The notes beneath the pieces are model-generated. The model was not told the DNA's origin, did not search any database, and saw only the letters and a list, made by a program, of their open reading frames with translations. Below are positions 35,888 to 46,720 of a DNA stretch of 64,000 nucleotides, one piece after another. Made by a program: the position numbers and the translations under genes. This stretch comes from Schizochytrium sp. TIO01 (Eukaryota; Sar; Bigyra; Thraustochytrida; Thraustochytriidae), in the NCBI GenBank assembly GCA_004764695.1, contig SMSO01000032.1:5455483-5519482 (forward strand), given 5' to 3'. The number at the start of each line of letters is the position of its first letter. Positions within the stretch are counted from its first letter, which is position 1.

Positions 35888-37531
35888 ATGGCGGCAGGGT
35901 CGGTGCGTAAGGCGCCGAGCTCACGTAAACTTGTAAGCGCCGGGAGCACTGCAACGACAGGTGCACGGAGCTCAACAGCATCAAAGACGTCAACTCGTCT
36001 CAGCGGTGCTGTAAAACGTGCGTCAACAGTGAGTGTACTTAGTGCCGCTAGCTCAAAGTCAACAACTTCGAAATCAGTTTTAAAGCGCTCCGCTTCAAAG
36101 TTGGAGCGACAGAAGACTGTCAAAGGCAGCAAACTTAAGGAAAATGAAGAAGCATTACATGCTGCTGAAGAACGTGCAGCAGCAGCTACGGAGGAGCTAG
36201 AACGGTACAAAAGTACTATGCAGATGGCTCTAGCTGATGCAGAATCGCAGCTACTCAGGGCTCAAGAGCAACAGGAGAAGGTTCTCGAGCAGAAAGCTCA
36301 AATGTCCTTAAGCATTCAGGATCTCGAGGGTCAACGGGAATTTCTTCGTCAGAGCCTGGAACAAGCGCAGCAGGTTGCTGAACTAGCAAAGGCAGAACGT
36401 AAGCAAGCTATTCAAGTCCGGGAGGCAATGGAGAAAGAGCGACAAAAGGCTGTTGAAAAAATGGAGGACGCAATAAAACATGCTGAAGCCATGGAGGCAC
36501 AGTGCTCTATGGCTCATGAAGCCAATGACAAAGCACAGATACTGATGGAAGAAGCAATGAAACGCGATCGCCTTCGGGAAGAGGAAGCGAACCAACAACG
36601 TATGGCAGCTGCTCAGCAGGAAAGTGAATTGCGAAAATCACGGGAGCTTGTTCGAGAAGATCTTGTTGAGTTACAGGCCCGGGCTGCAGCTGAACGCAAG
36701 GCATTGCAAGGCAAACTAAAACATGCACAAAATGAAATGACTCTTATGCAAGACCAGTTACAAGCACACAGGGAAGAAGTTGAGAGTCTTTCAGAGAAAC
36801 TAAGACAACCCAAACCTGCACTTGAGCAGGTTCGTGATGAAATGCGGTCAATTATTCAGTATCTGTTACATGCTCTTCGGGAAAAGGTTGAAGAAAAAGA
36901 TGCTTTACGTGGTGGGGAGACCTTGCGGTGGAAGATCATACGCACGAAGATGGACACTCTGACAGATCAAATTGGACGACTCTTTGATATCCTTTCAAGT
37001 CAAGTATATGATAAAGAGGCACAAATCCAATCTCTGCGTGCAGAACTTGATCAGCAACGCGATGCACATGATGAGACTAAGAAGACAGCAATTGTAGTTA
37101 AAACAGAGCAAAATATGCTGTCGTTGCTATTTCATCCAGAACCAAATCTGGTTCTTCGCTCTGGGTATAATCCCCGAAGTGGAGCATCTCGATTTGGTGC
37201 TTTGATTACCAAAGGAGTTCCTAGAGAGCAATATATGAACAAGCCAAATAACCCAAACCAGCAATGCATCCCTATGCGAGCTCGGCTTCTGATCAGTGCA
37301 ACACGATCCGATGAAGTCGCTAAAATTATTGAAAGAAATCGTACATGGGATGATGGAAGGTCTACCTTGCTATTATCTTGCTGCATTCATTGCGGCGGTT
37401 TTTTCCTGGACGCTGATATGGCGTGGCCTTGTAACTGTGCGTCGACGCATGCTTTGACAACGGAACATGAAGAGTATACAGTTCTAGTTGACCATCATCG
37501 CTCGCCGCTTATGCCTGGGCTGAAGCGATAA
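35888..37531 (+). CDS. Coiled-coil protein with C-terminal cysteine-rich domain
   Basis: The ATG at 35888 gives 547 residues; the frame is open six bases further upstream only from a GTG. Residues 1-80 are basic and Ser/Thr/Ala-rich. Residues about 80-315 and 370-405 are continuous coiled coil rich in E, Q, A, K and R. The last about 150 residues are folded: FHPEPNLVLRSGYNPRSG, a region with RNRTWDDGRSTLLLSCC, then CCIHCGGFFLDADMAWPCNC. The spacing of these cysteines (CxxC and CxC) suggests a metal-binding knuckle. I do not recognise the family. The length of the helical rod suggests a structural or cytoskeletal protein. Confidence 0.8.
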   Translation: MAAGSVRKAPSSRKLVSAGSTATTGARSSTASKTSTRLSGAVKRASTVSVLSAASSKSTTSKSVLKRSASKLERQKTVKGSKLKENEEALHAAEERAAAATEELERYKSTMQMALADAESQLLRAQEQQEKVLEQKAQMSLSIQDLEGQREFLRQSLEQAQQVAELAKAERKQAIQVREAMEKERQKAVEKMEDAIKHAEAMEAQCSMAHEANDKAQILMEEAMKRDRLREEEANQQRMAAAQQESELRKSRELVREDLVELQARAAAERKALQGKLKHAQNEMTLMQDQLQAHREEVESLSEKLRQPKPALEQVRDEMRSIIQYLLHALREKVEEKDALRGGETLRWKIIRTKMDTLTDQIGRLFDILSSQVYDKEAQIQSLRAELDQQRDAHDETKKTAIVVKTEQNMLSLLFHPEPNLVLRSGYNPRSGASRFGALITKGVPREQYMNKPNNPNQQCIPMRARLLISATRSDEVAKIIERNRTWDDGRSTLLLSCCIHCGGFFLDADMAWPCNCASTHALTTEHEEYTVLVDHHRSPLMPGLKR

Positions 37532-38126
37532 AATTACGCCAAACGATAATTGCTTTCGAATGAAAGCTATGCCTGCTTCATTAAGAGTAAAAACTTAGTC
37601 TTCCGTAGTACTTCAGCCTACACTCCTGTGTGTAACTCAAGTGGAAATTGTATGATACCAGAAAGAAAAACAAACAATAAACTTCATGAAATAGATTTAA
37701 GCTCCTAAGAACTTTGAATCTGCAAATTATGACAAACTAATTCCACCCTAAGTCTCTCACCTTCCCTTGTCTTTTATAGTCATTGTAGACACGCATGCGC
37801 AAAAATTGGTCCATAAACCACACCAATCAACACAAAAGTAAACAAAATAAACATTGAAGAGCGCACAGGTAAACGAGAAAATTGACATAGAGGAAGTACC
37901 CTTTCAGCCGCATTCGCAAAGCGATATATACTGAAGTCTCCAGGATCTGGTACATAGAAACACTGAATAAAAAGAGATATAGAGATCATCATTAAGATGA
38001 AGGAAACACCTGTTTAGATACTAGACATAGACAAATGCAAATGTACAATTGTGCAGGCATCCAAGGATGAGCCACACATATATGGGTCATTAGCGAAAGT
38101 AAGCTGATGTACAGCTAAGCACTAAA
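37532..38126. other. Convergent intergenic region with a small membrane-protein frame
   Basis: A 70-codon minus-strand frame (37992-37780) starts at ATG and has one membrane segment (FILFTFVLIGVVYGPIFA). A TATTCAG just inside it could instead be a splice acceptor. It lies downstream of the formin stop on the same strand. It may be a small gene or chance; I leave it uncalled. Confidence 0.35.
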
Positions 38127-41100
38127 TTATGCCATGTCATAGTCTGCGTTGGGCACAGAGGATGGAGCCTTCTTCTTCTTCTTCTTGAGCTTGACCTTCT
38201 TAATGATGACTTCACCATCTGGACCAACCGTACGAATGATCTTGACCTTCGTCTTCTTCTTGCGGCTTTTCTTAGATGAAGAACTCGCACTGCTTTCACG
38301 ACGAGAAGGACGACCCCCGGAAGCACCCTGGTTACGCTGACGGAAGCCTTGCACTATGTCCTTAGCATCCCCCTGATTCGCTTTGTGGAACGCAGCGAAG
38401 ACGCCCTCTTCAGCCATGCCCTGCTCACGCAACTTCTTGAGCGTAGCACGACGCTGCTTCTCTTCAGCAAGACGACGGGCCCGTTCTTCACGCTCGCGCT
38501 TTTCCTCCAAAAGACGCTTTGAGCGACGCAAGCCCATTTCGAAGCGCACAAACTTCGCAAAGAAGGACTCGGGCTCTACGGATGCGCCGGTTTCTGCATA
38601 TAAACGTGCAAGGTTGAGGAACTCTGAGCGCGTCTTCTCGAACTCAGTCTGCAAATCAGAGACCTGTTTGGAAGCCTTCACCTCAAATCCAGTCATCACC
38701 TTTGCAAAGTTGTCGCGCTTGCTGATGGCTGGCGCTGCAACCTCCTGCTTAATAGCACGAACCTGAGATGCGAGTTGGTTGAGATCTGACATGGTGTCGC
38801 TCAAAGAAACATCCATGGCCTCTTTACAGGCGGGAAGGCTAAAATCGCAGAGCTTGGGGTAGTCTCTCTCAAGCATAGCAAAGAGGTAGTCCATCAGAGT
38901 AGACTTGTTGGAATTATCCTTGATCGTATCAAGTTTGCCTAGAGCATCGAGTTTGAAACCCCAAGCAGCACCACGCGGAGTATCACCGTTCAGGTAGTTA
39001 CCAATGGCAAGCACAATCTCAAGGATCTTTTGGAGATCAGTGGATTGGTTAATCTCACGACACGCCTCGTGAACCAACTGGACTTTCTCCATGACACGAG
39101 AATAATCATTCTCAAAGTTCTGTTTGCAAGCTACTGCTTCTAAGCGGCCCTTGAGACGCGGGATGTCAGCCATAGCCATGAGGAACTGATCTTCACGTGC
39201 TAGTTTATGGATATCACCATTTGTATCCTGGAAGTTTTTGATGAGTTCAATTTCGTCTTCTGTGGGACAAGCCGTGAGAAGAACTACAAGATGTTCGGAG
39301 GTGAGAAGGGTTTCGTCCATTGCAATGATGGCCTCTGCGATTTCACTGTCGCTGGCTCGGATTTTAGAGAGAGCAATACCAACGTTTTGTTGGCGTTTAC
39401 CTGTCACAAGGTGAATCTTACCCAAAGATTTTCGCTTTGCATCCTTGGCTACAAGTGCCTTATCAGCCTCCGGGTCTGTGCCAAACTTGCGCTCAAGGCG
39501 CTTAATGTCAATTTTGACACGCTGGTCACTGAGCTCAGGCCATACAGTTCCTTCCAGCTTATCCACAGGAACTGGGGTCCAGAACAAATGCTTCATCTTC
39601 ACTGAGGGGTGGATGGCCTTCTTGCGAGGCAGGTTTAATCGCTTACGGATCTCAGCTTCCGTTTCTTTAGCTTTAGCTGCCATAGCCGCAGCAGAGGCTG
39701 CACCATCCTCGGCCACTCCACCGGGTCCATTCGGGTTTAGTTTCATAGCCGCAGCACGTGCAGCAAATAAACTACTCAACGAACCTCCAGGAGTTGGGGG
39801 GGCTGCAGGGTCCTTTGCTGCACTCTTTAACCCAATAGCAGCAGCGGCGGCGGCGGCAGCAGCAGCTGGCATGCCTCCTCCTGGTGCTGCTCCTCCTGGC
39901 GCAGCCGTAGGCGGGCCAGACTTTGTCGGGGTGTATTTGGTCGGGGCACCGCTCTTGGCTGGAATTGGGGCCAGTTCGAGAGAACCGGGCATATTTGGAA
40001 GGGGGCAGTCGGGGATAGGTACCGCCTTGACACCAGGGGCAATGCCAGCAGGTACAAGACCTGTGGAGTCAAGCTTACCAGTGTAAGGAACTCCTGAGCT
40101 TCCACCAGTGCTTGTCTTTACAACACCGTTGGGATCTTCAACATCGTCTACAGGTCTACCATTGCGAGCCTCGGTCAATTTTCGCTGAAGAGCAGTAATT
40201 TCCTCTCTCAATTGGGCTACCTGCCCCTGAAGGATGGAAACCTCCTCTAGACCAGCACCGTCACCACCATCTGCAGCACCGTCACCCTTCTTTTTGCTTG
40301 ATCGTTTTGTGGATGTTCGAACAGTCTTAATTTGGGCTTCGAGATCCTTAATCTTGGAGCGCTGCTGACCGATAATATCTTGACCCGAGCTCATTTGGCT
40401 CAACCGTTCATCAAGCTCAGCGCGCTTATCGAGTAACTCGGAGAGAATTTGATAGTTGAGACGGACACCTTTACCAGTCTCAGAGCGACGAGCATAATCA
40501 GTGGCTTCAGACACAAAACGTGCTACACCTTGCCATGTAGGTGCAGCTAATGTGCGCTCAGAGGGAATCAAAAGCAGGGTCTGTGTAGTTTCAAGCAAGA
40601 GATCTGCGCAACCCGCTGCCTTAGCAGAACGCTGGAGGTAGTCGAAGACATCATTCTGGTTGGAAAGGTCGATCTCTGCATCTTCCAGGCTTGAGGTACC
40701 TGCTATGAGGGCGAACGTAACTTCTTTGTGATCTTCCGCAAGCATGTCTTCAAAAACCTGGAATTGCGTCGCAATTGTGGCATATGAGTCATCATCCTCA
40801 TCACTGGCCTCCTCAAGAACACGTTCAAACACTCCCATAATGTCGAGACTCAGAAAGTCATTGCGCACCCGCACGCGGTCTTCAACTCGTGATGCTGAGT
40901 TCACAACAGTGGTGATAAACATAGATACTGATGCACGGAATTCGTTGTCACTACACTCGGAAAATGTTTCAACAAGACTTTGAAAGCGTTGCTTTTCTCG
41001 CCAGCGGAGGCGTAAATCATCCATAGCCTTAACTACCATCTCGCGTCCTTCGGGAGAATAAAAGCAAGTCACTGCGAGCAGCATGACGACCTCTTGGGCA

Positions 41101-41729
41101 GTTTGAAGGTGCTCAGGATCGGATAGATCCATGCCAAGTGCAAATGTAGTGATTGAATCGGGAATGGAGAGAACAGCTTCCATGCCAACACGGTTATTCA
41201 TGAGTGCTTTGTAGCAGCTCATAATTTGAGGAAGAATGTGCGATTCCTTATCGTTCATGCCATCCCGACCAGTGTACCAACGAGTAAGATCTGTGAGAAT
41301 GGTGATACCATCCTGGTCAACGAAATCAATAAGAAATTGCTTGTGGGCTGTGCGCATGACCGCAAGCAGTTCACTTGCTTCAGCAAGCGTGATAACAGGT
41401 TCGTTGGACACGTTACGCCTTCGTGAAATGAGGTCAACCCAGTAGCCGGCATTACGCTTTTCTGCCTGAACTCCGGTATGAGAATGGTTTTGTTCGTTCT
41501 GCACCATTTGCTCGTGTGCTTTGATGAGGTCCCATTTCTTGTTCGTGGTCTGGTCGCGCATCATGTTGGCTCGCGTAGCTTCTGGGAGAGCCATGGCCTC
41601 CAAAACTTCGGCGAACTTTTTGTCAACTTCAGCATCTGAGGGTCGGTCATTGTCGTCTATTGAGGTTGTCCTCGCGCGAGACAACCTTTTGCTAGTGCTG
41701 CTCGCCACGCGGGTGAACCTTTTTTTCAT
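38127..41729 (-). CDS. Formin (GBD/FH3-FH1-FH2)
   Basis: A single exon of 1200 residues starts at ATG 41729. Residues about 30-420 match the GTPase-binding/FH3 armadillo region of diaphanous-related formins (NKKWDLIKAHEQM, LLAVMRTAHKQFL). Residues about 430-530 are coiled coil. The FH1 segment (about 560-690) is unusual: it has single or paired prolines, a run of ten alanines near residue 620 and glycines, but no long proline runs. The FH2 domain (about 700-1065) begins with MKHLFWTPVP and keeps the lasso Trp and the GNYLNGDTPRGAAWGFKLDAL core that encircles actin. The tail is highly basic, ending in a run of lysines. The family nucleates and elongates unbranched actin filaments, usually under Rho control. 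Confidence 0.95.
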   Translation of the reverse strand: MKKRFTRVASSTSKRLSRARTTSIDDNDRPSDAEVDKKFAEVLEAMALPEATRANMMRDQTTNKKWDLIKAHEQMVQNEQNHSHTGVQAEKRNAGYWVDLISRRRNVSNEPVITLAEASELLAVMRTAHKQFLIDFVDQDGITILTDLTRWYTGRDGMNDKESHILPQIMSCYKALMNNRVGMEAVLSIPDSITTFALGMDLSDPEHLQTAQEVVMLLAVTCFYSPEGREMVVKAMDDLRLRWREKQRFQSLVETFSECSDNEFRASVSMFITTVVNSASRVEDRVRVRNDFLSLDIMGVFERVLEEASDEDDDSYATIATQFQVFEDMLAEDHKEVTFALIAGTSSLEDAEIDLSNQNDVFDYLQRSAKAAGCADLLLETTQTLLLIPSERTLAAPTWQGVARFVSEATDYARRSETGKGVRLNYQILSELLDKRAELDERLSQMSSGQDIIGQQRSKIKDLEAQIKTVRTSTKRSSKKKGDGAADGGDGAGLEEVSILQGQVAQLREEITALQRKLTEARNGRPVDDVEDPNGVVKTSTGGSSGVPYTGKLDSTGLVPAGIAPGVKAVPIPDCPLPNMPGSLELAPIPAKSGAPTKYTPTKSGPPTAAPGGAAPGGGMPAAAAAAAAAAIGLKSAAKDPAAPPTPGGSLSSLFAARAAAMKLNPNGPGGVAEDGAASAAAMAAKAKETEAEIRKRLNLPRKKAIHPSVKMKHLFWTPVPVDKLEGTVWPELSDQRVKIDIKRLERKFGTDPEADKALVAKDAKRKSLGKIHLVTGKRQQNVGIALSKIRASDSEIAEAIIAMDETLLTSEHLVVLLTACPTEDEIELIKNFQDTNGDIHKLAREDQFLMAMADIPRLKGRLEAVACKQNFENDYSRVMEKVQLVHEACREINQSTDLQKILEIVLAIGNYLNGDTPRGAAWGFKLDALGKLDTIKDNSNKSTLMDYLFAMLERDYPKLCDFSLPACKEAMDVSLSDTMSDLNQLASQVRAIKQEVAAPAISKRDNFAKVMTGFEVKASKQVSDLQTEFEKTRSEFLNLARLYAETGASVEPESFFAKFVRFEMGLRRSKRLLEEKREREERARRLAEEKQRRATLKKLREQGMAEEGVFAAFHKANQGDAKDIVQGFRQRNQGASGGRPSRRESSASSSSKKSRKKKTKVKIIRTVGPDGEVIIKKVKLKKKKKKAPSSVPNADYDMA

Positions 41730-44700
41730 GGTGAGGGCGTGTTTTTTCGGCCACAGTTTTCTTTAGTGATTCACTCCTGTTCAACCAAATGCTCCACCGT
41801 CAATGGATTGGTCTTTTCTTCGCTTCCTTATAAACCCCAAGAACTTAGCAAAGCTTGGCGCTGGCAGACGCCTTTGCTGCTTTGTAAATTAGGATTTCTT
41901 TCCTACACTCACTAAGACCTTATATGCACTTAGAGTTTACAGTTCGCTCGATCACTCCCTCAGGAAGACAGAAAAAGCACCACTTGGGCAAAGGGGAGAG
42001 TAAGTTTAGAGATGCGCAACGACAGTCCGCTGCGGTCACGTGTCTGAGTTCTAAAGCCTAGTGCTCCGTGAGGCTCAAGTCCGTGGTGGGGGTTGTGAAA
42101 GTACACGCCGACCTCTGGGTGAAATTCCTCGATTGAAGATTGTTTGTCGCAAATGTGTTGATGCTAGCGACCTCCCTCGCAGCAACAAGGCCAGGAAGGA
42201 GGTAGAGCCACCTCTTATCCCTCCACAGGCCCGCTGCAACACCGGGCGCGGGCCACGTGCTCCCGCTCGGCGTCTGCCCGCTGCCTCGCCTCGAGGCGCC
42301 GCACGCAGCTGGGATTAAGTAATGGATTGATCGAAGAGGGAGCGAAGTTGATTCTGCATCCCTCTTTCCTTTAGCCTCTTCCTTTTTGTTTTTGTAAGTC
42401 AGTCAGTGTGAAAAGAAAAAATATTTTAATCAAAAGTAAACAGAGATGATAAATGAAAATGCGGTGGAATCCCCTTACACCTGCCAAGACCCTTCATCCG
42501 CGACTTTATCCTGTCCGTGTGGTCCTACACGAAACCTCGCACGTGGAGTGAGGGAGGGTTTTACGAAGGTTGGTGGACAGCTGTCTCTGGAATAATGTAT
42601 ATAAGCGCGAATTGGAAAGAGCGTGCTTCTGCGAATAATCTGTGTTTCTTTGTTTGGTCCTTTCTTTTATAAATTAAATTTGTAGACATATACATACACC
42701 ACTCAATAGGGGTTCGATAGGGGTTTTGAGAGTATAATGGAAAGGAAGAAACAATTTTAAAATACTTTTTGAAAAGTGAAGAGACCACGAATGAGGAGGG
42801 AGGGAGCGAGGGAAGGTGATGGCTGCGCCGCATGCTAGCAGCCACAGCCGCTTGATCAGGAAGGAAAGGGGTTGATGGATAAGAATGACATAAGTGATTA
42901 CGATTCCTCGGGCGCCATGAGCTGGTAGGGCTTTCACTCTGCCCAAGTCAGTCGTTGATGAATCAGCCACACGTGCTGGTATAATTTTTACTTATGGAGA
43001 GAAAATTCTCTTCTTGAATTTTCTCTCATCGAAAGAAAAGAAAAAGGCAACCTCTATATTTGTATAGGAGTAGCTTAGAGAAATACACACTTTTTGGGGG
43101 CACGCGCTGCAATTTGCAATAGCTTTAAGTTGTTATAATTACAGGGTAATCACCGTGTGCCAGACCTATGTACTGAAAATTTCTACGTAAACGCCTTAGG
43201 GCACAGCAAGAATGTAGTGCTTGGAGTCGGAGCAAGCCCCCGTGCGTGCTCCATCACTAGGCCTTAGGCATGGTTTTCCTGCACTTGGTGCCGCCACCTG
43301 CTATTATTAAAATTTGTGTAGAAAAGTGAGTGTGAATCGTTTGCATTTATCATATGATCATCATTAAAAAAAAGAAAAAAAGACATAAAAATATAAAACA
43401 TAAATGTCTTATTATGTAGGTAAGTAATTTTGTTCGTGCTTTAGTTTCTAAGGTATATGAAAAATAGAATGCTTTGTAGCGTTCGTTCACAAAAGCAAGG
43501 AGAAGACCACCTCAGTGGCGTTTCCTCTCGCAAATCCTTAGTAGCAAGCCAACATCTGGTCATCTTTCAAAGCTGCTGAGTGCCTTGGCGTTTGAACCTG
43601 CATGTCATAAGGTATCGACAGTAGGTGAGGGAGTACGTGTGCGTGCGCTACAGAATGACCCAAATGACTGTATTTTCTTCTTCTTAAAAATAAACTTTTC
43701 GTACCATCTGCTTTCAGTAACTTTAAACCCATACAATTGAATATTGGGTAGAAGGTAGGTACCTAGCACACCGACTTCTTCATCAACTTTCCAGGATAAT
43801 TGTCAGCTTAGATCAACTAGCTGGTAGGATACCTAGCTTTCCTCGGCTATGCTGCGTGTGGACGACGAAGATCAATCTGCCAGTGCAATCGTATGTATAG
43901 GTGGACTTGGGCCTAAGTTGTACGCCCGGTTTTCTTTATTTTTTAAGAATAGCAGCAAGTTTTATCTTTTCCCCTTATTTATCACATATATACTATTTAC
44001 ACAATATCTCAGGGATTTTGAACTCACGCTCTTTTATTGGTAAGAATAGCGTTATTTATAAGACCGGGGGAAAGAACGAATTAATGGAGGCTCTTTATGA
44101 AAAGGTGTGTGTATCTTGCCTTTTTTGGAGGAACTTGAGCATCGTTACCTCGCAAAGATTTAAGGGGATGCGCCGCGCTGGCTTCGCAAGTTGAGTTGTA
44201 TTGGATGACATGATTCTCATGATCTTCAGGATTATGACTTGCAGTTGATTGTACATTCTTGAGAATTCCGTCTTGGTAAAGATTGGTCGAGTCTGGAAGC
44301 TTGTAGGAGGAGATTAAGCGATGTGATTACTGATTCAAGCGGCAGGTGTTGGGCACGGACACTTGAAGGCCTTGTGGGAAAGATGTGCAGAGTTATGATA
44401 TAAATTCCTAATGCTTCTGTCCTCAATAGGCACGGGCGGGGGCCGATGACTTAACAACGACAAACCTTAACCTTTGATACTTCAGATTGGTCACACAATC
44501 TCAGAGTAATATATCATACGAGTAGGTACAGTAGCACCACAAGGGCCTTGGATGTTTTTGCGAGGGGTGTAAGCGGGTGATGGCAAATAAGCGACGAGTT
44601 GGTTTTCGAAGCTTCACATTCGAGTCCTTGATATTCAAGTTCTTGAGCCATGGTAGGTAGCCCAGTTAGATAATTAATTTGCGCTAGCAGCAAATAACCT

Positions 44701-46228
44701 GCAAGTCATTGTTCAACTTGATCACAGCTAACATGTCGTGAGGGGGAAAACTCTGCAGGCACAAAGCAATCCATACTCGTGGCAATCGCGCCGCGGTGCT
44801 TGTCCCAGAAGCTAGTTGGCTACACCACGATTACGACTACGAGCTAGATCGCTAGGTAGAGAAGTCATCGTTTGGGAGATGCAATCTCGTCCAAACCGTG
44901 ACTAGCATTACTATCATCCCCCTTGATCACACCAACCTTGCAGAAGTTCTTAGCGAGATCTTCTCTAGCTCCTTCTCCATCTCCAACCTATCATCTATCA
45001 TCATAATCATAAGTCCATAAACCTCAAGTCCAAGTCCGTCGATCTATGCTGTGCAGAGTAAACCTTAGAGAGGTCACTTTTTATGAGCCAGAGTTAACAT
45101 CTTCACTAGAAAATAACACCATTGTTTTAAAACAGCCCTCAGCAGCTTTTTATCATGATCACGATGATTATTATGATATGACATTTCTTCATTAAAGAAG
45201 TTAAGAAGAAGAAGAAGAAGAAGAAATAGAATCGAAAGGAAATTCAAGTTCAGGTTCAAAGTGAAAAACATATATTGAGTTTAATCTTGCAAACCTCTTC
45301 ACTTGCAAAACCTGTAACGCAATCCTATGAGTAGATGTGTGCCGACGGGGATATTTGCAGGATTTGCAGTGTTAAAGAAAAAGAGATTGACCTTTTGTAT
45401 GGTCAAGTCTGCGCCATCCGCTGGCTTTGGTCTGAAGGAGTTGCATCCTCGCTCAGAAAAAAGTATGCTAAAGAAAAAACACACTCACACAGAAGAAAAG
45501 AAAAAAAGCAAAAAAAAAAGCAGCGTTATTATTGTTTTTTTAAGATAAAAGAAAAAGAAAAAGAGCGAAAGGAGAAGTAAAGAATTATGGCACGAGGATG
45601 GGACTCTGGGTTTTGCTGAGTTGATTTTCACAGTGCACGAGACCACCTCTGCTTACCCCCTCTTTGGAGTCTTCAGTCTCTGAATTCCAAAACACTCAAG
45701 AGCACATTGCCATCGCTGCTGCTACTGCTGCTACAAGCTACTTTCTAACTTAGAGAGCAAAAGTGCGGGGCCTAGACGGGTCACGGAATTCTGGCGTTAT
45801 TCAACTGGACACCTTCACACGCACATTTGCTCTGAAGTGATAGTAAGAATTTCCCAGCAACCATTATCGCCTTGGGTCCAATCTGCAATTTCCTTCTGAT
45901 CAATCAATCATCGCATACTCAACAGTATCGTTCGACTGAGGTCCGTGGGGTCCAAATGGTGCAAGTACTTGTATAGGCCTGATTAGCAAGATGTTGACTT
46001 TCTCTGGAATAGAATTAACATAGACCATACCCCCAATATTTATGTATTACTGGAATGGGGAGCACAGTGAGCTTAAGCGCAGGACCAGAACTTGGGGTAC
46101 GTCGAGCAGAACTCGGTGCAATAGGAAGTGCGTCGAGAACCGTGCAAGTATCACACTGTTCAAGGCCAACTTGCGGTTGACAGAGTCAAGAGAGTCCGGG
46201 TCCTGAGAAGGAGGTGGTCCAGCTCAAG
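41730..46228. other. Long gene-poor spacer; weak multi-exon candidate near 44 kb
   Basis: About 4.5 kb without a supported gene. A plus-strand candidate starts at ATG 43849 with a GTATGT donor after 42 bases. Further exon-like pieces lie near 44013-44104 (IYKTGGKNELMEALYEK) and just after 44230. The phases do not join cleanly, so I do not call it. A purine-rich tract at about 45450-45580 creates Lys/Glu-rich frames. Confidence 0.4.
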
Positions 46229-46720
46229 ATGATTGACGTCGTTCTGGTGGAGCCCGAGATTCCTGGCAACACTGGCAACATCATTAGGCTCTGTGCCAAC
46301 ACAGGAGTCAGGCTGCACCTGTGCAAACCACTGGGGTTTAGCTTGGATGAGAAAGCGGTACGACGCGCTGGTATTGACTATCACCGGGAGTTTGTGGATA
46401 ATGTCTTCGTTCACGAAAGTCTTGAAGACTGCTTAAACAATGGCGTTCCCAAAGCTGCTCAAGAAGGCCGTGTTTTCGCGCTATCAGCTCGCGCGTCAAA
46501 TAACGTGTACCAAACTTCTTTCCGCCCAAATGATTGCTTCCTATTTGGCTCAGAGTCCAGAGGCCTTGCGCAACACATACAGTCTGATTTTGCCTCTCGT
46601 GGGCGTCTTCTACGCATCCCAATTTTGCGTAGTACGCGCAGCTTAAATCTGGCCAACGCTGTTTCGATTGTTGCGTTCGAGGCGCTCCGCCAAAATGGGT
46701 TCCCAGGCTTTACAATGTAA
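46229..46720 (+). CDS. trmL: tRNA (cytidine/uridine-2'-O-) methyltransferase, TrmL family
   Basis: The ATG at 46229 gives 163 residues, the size of bacterial TrmL (about 155). The SPOUT knot motifs are clear: EPEIPGNTGNIIRLCANTG at the N-terminus (motif 1), FGSESRGL (motif 2) and RSLNLANAVSIVAFEALRQ (motif 3). TrmL methylates the 2'-OH of the wobble nucleotide (position 34) of tRNA-Leu isoacceptors using S-adenosylmethionine. The frame is open for about 16 codons before the ATG, back to a TGA, and a CAG acceptor-like site lies at 46181-46183. An upstream exon coding for an organelle presequence is therefore possible but was not found. The bacterial-type sequence suggests an organellar enzyme. 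Confidence 0.92.
   Translation: MIDVVLVEPEIPGNTGNIIRLCANTGVRLHLCKPLGFSLDEKAVRRAGIDYHREFVDNVFVHESLEDCLNNGVPKAAQEGRVFALSARASNNVYQTSFRPNDCFLFGSESRGLAQHIQSDFASRGRLLRIPILRSTRSLNLANAVSIVAFEALRQNGFPGFTM

Noticed and set aside
39445-40086. Plus-strand open frame of 213 codons opposite the formin FH1 region
   Set aside because: It mirrors the GC-rich Ala/Gly/Pro codons of the formin; Ala-rich translation is a shadow.
45327-45580. Plus-strand frame with CxxC start and Lys-rich tail
   Set aside because: Mostly purine-tract translation; no RING or zinc spacing beyond the first pair, and no splice support.
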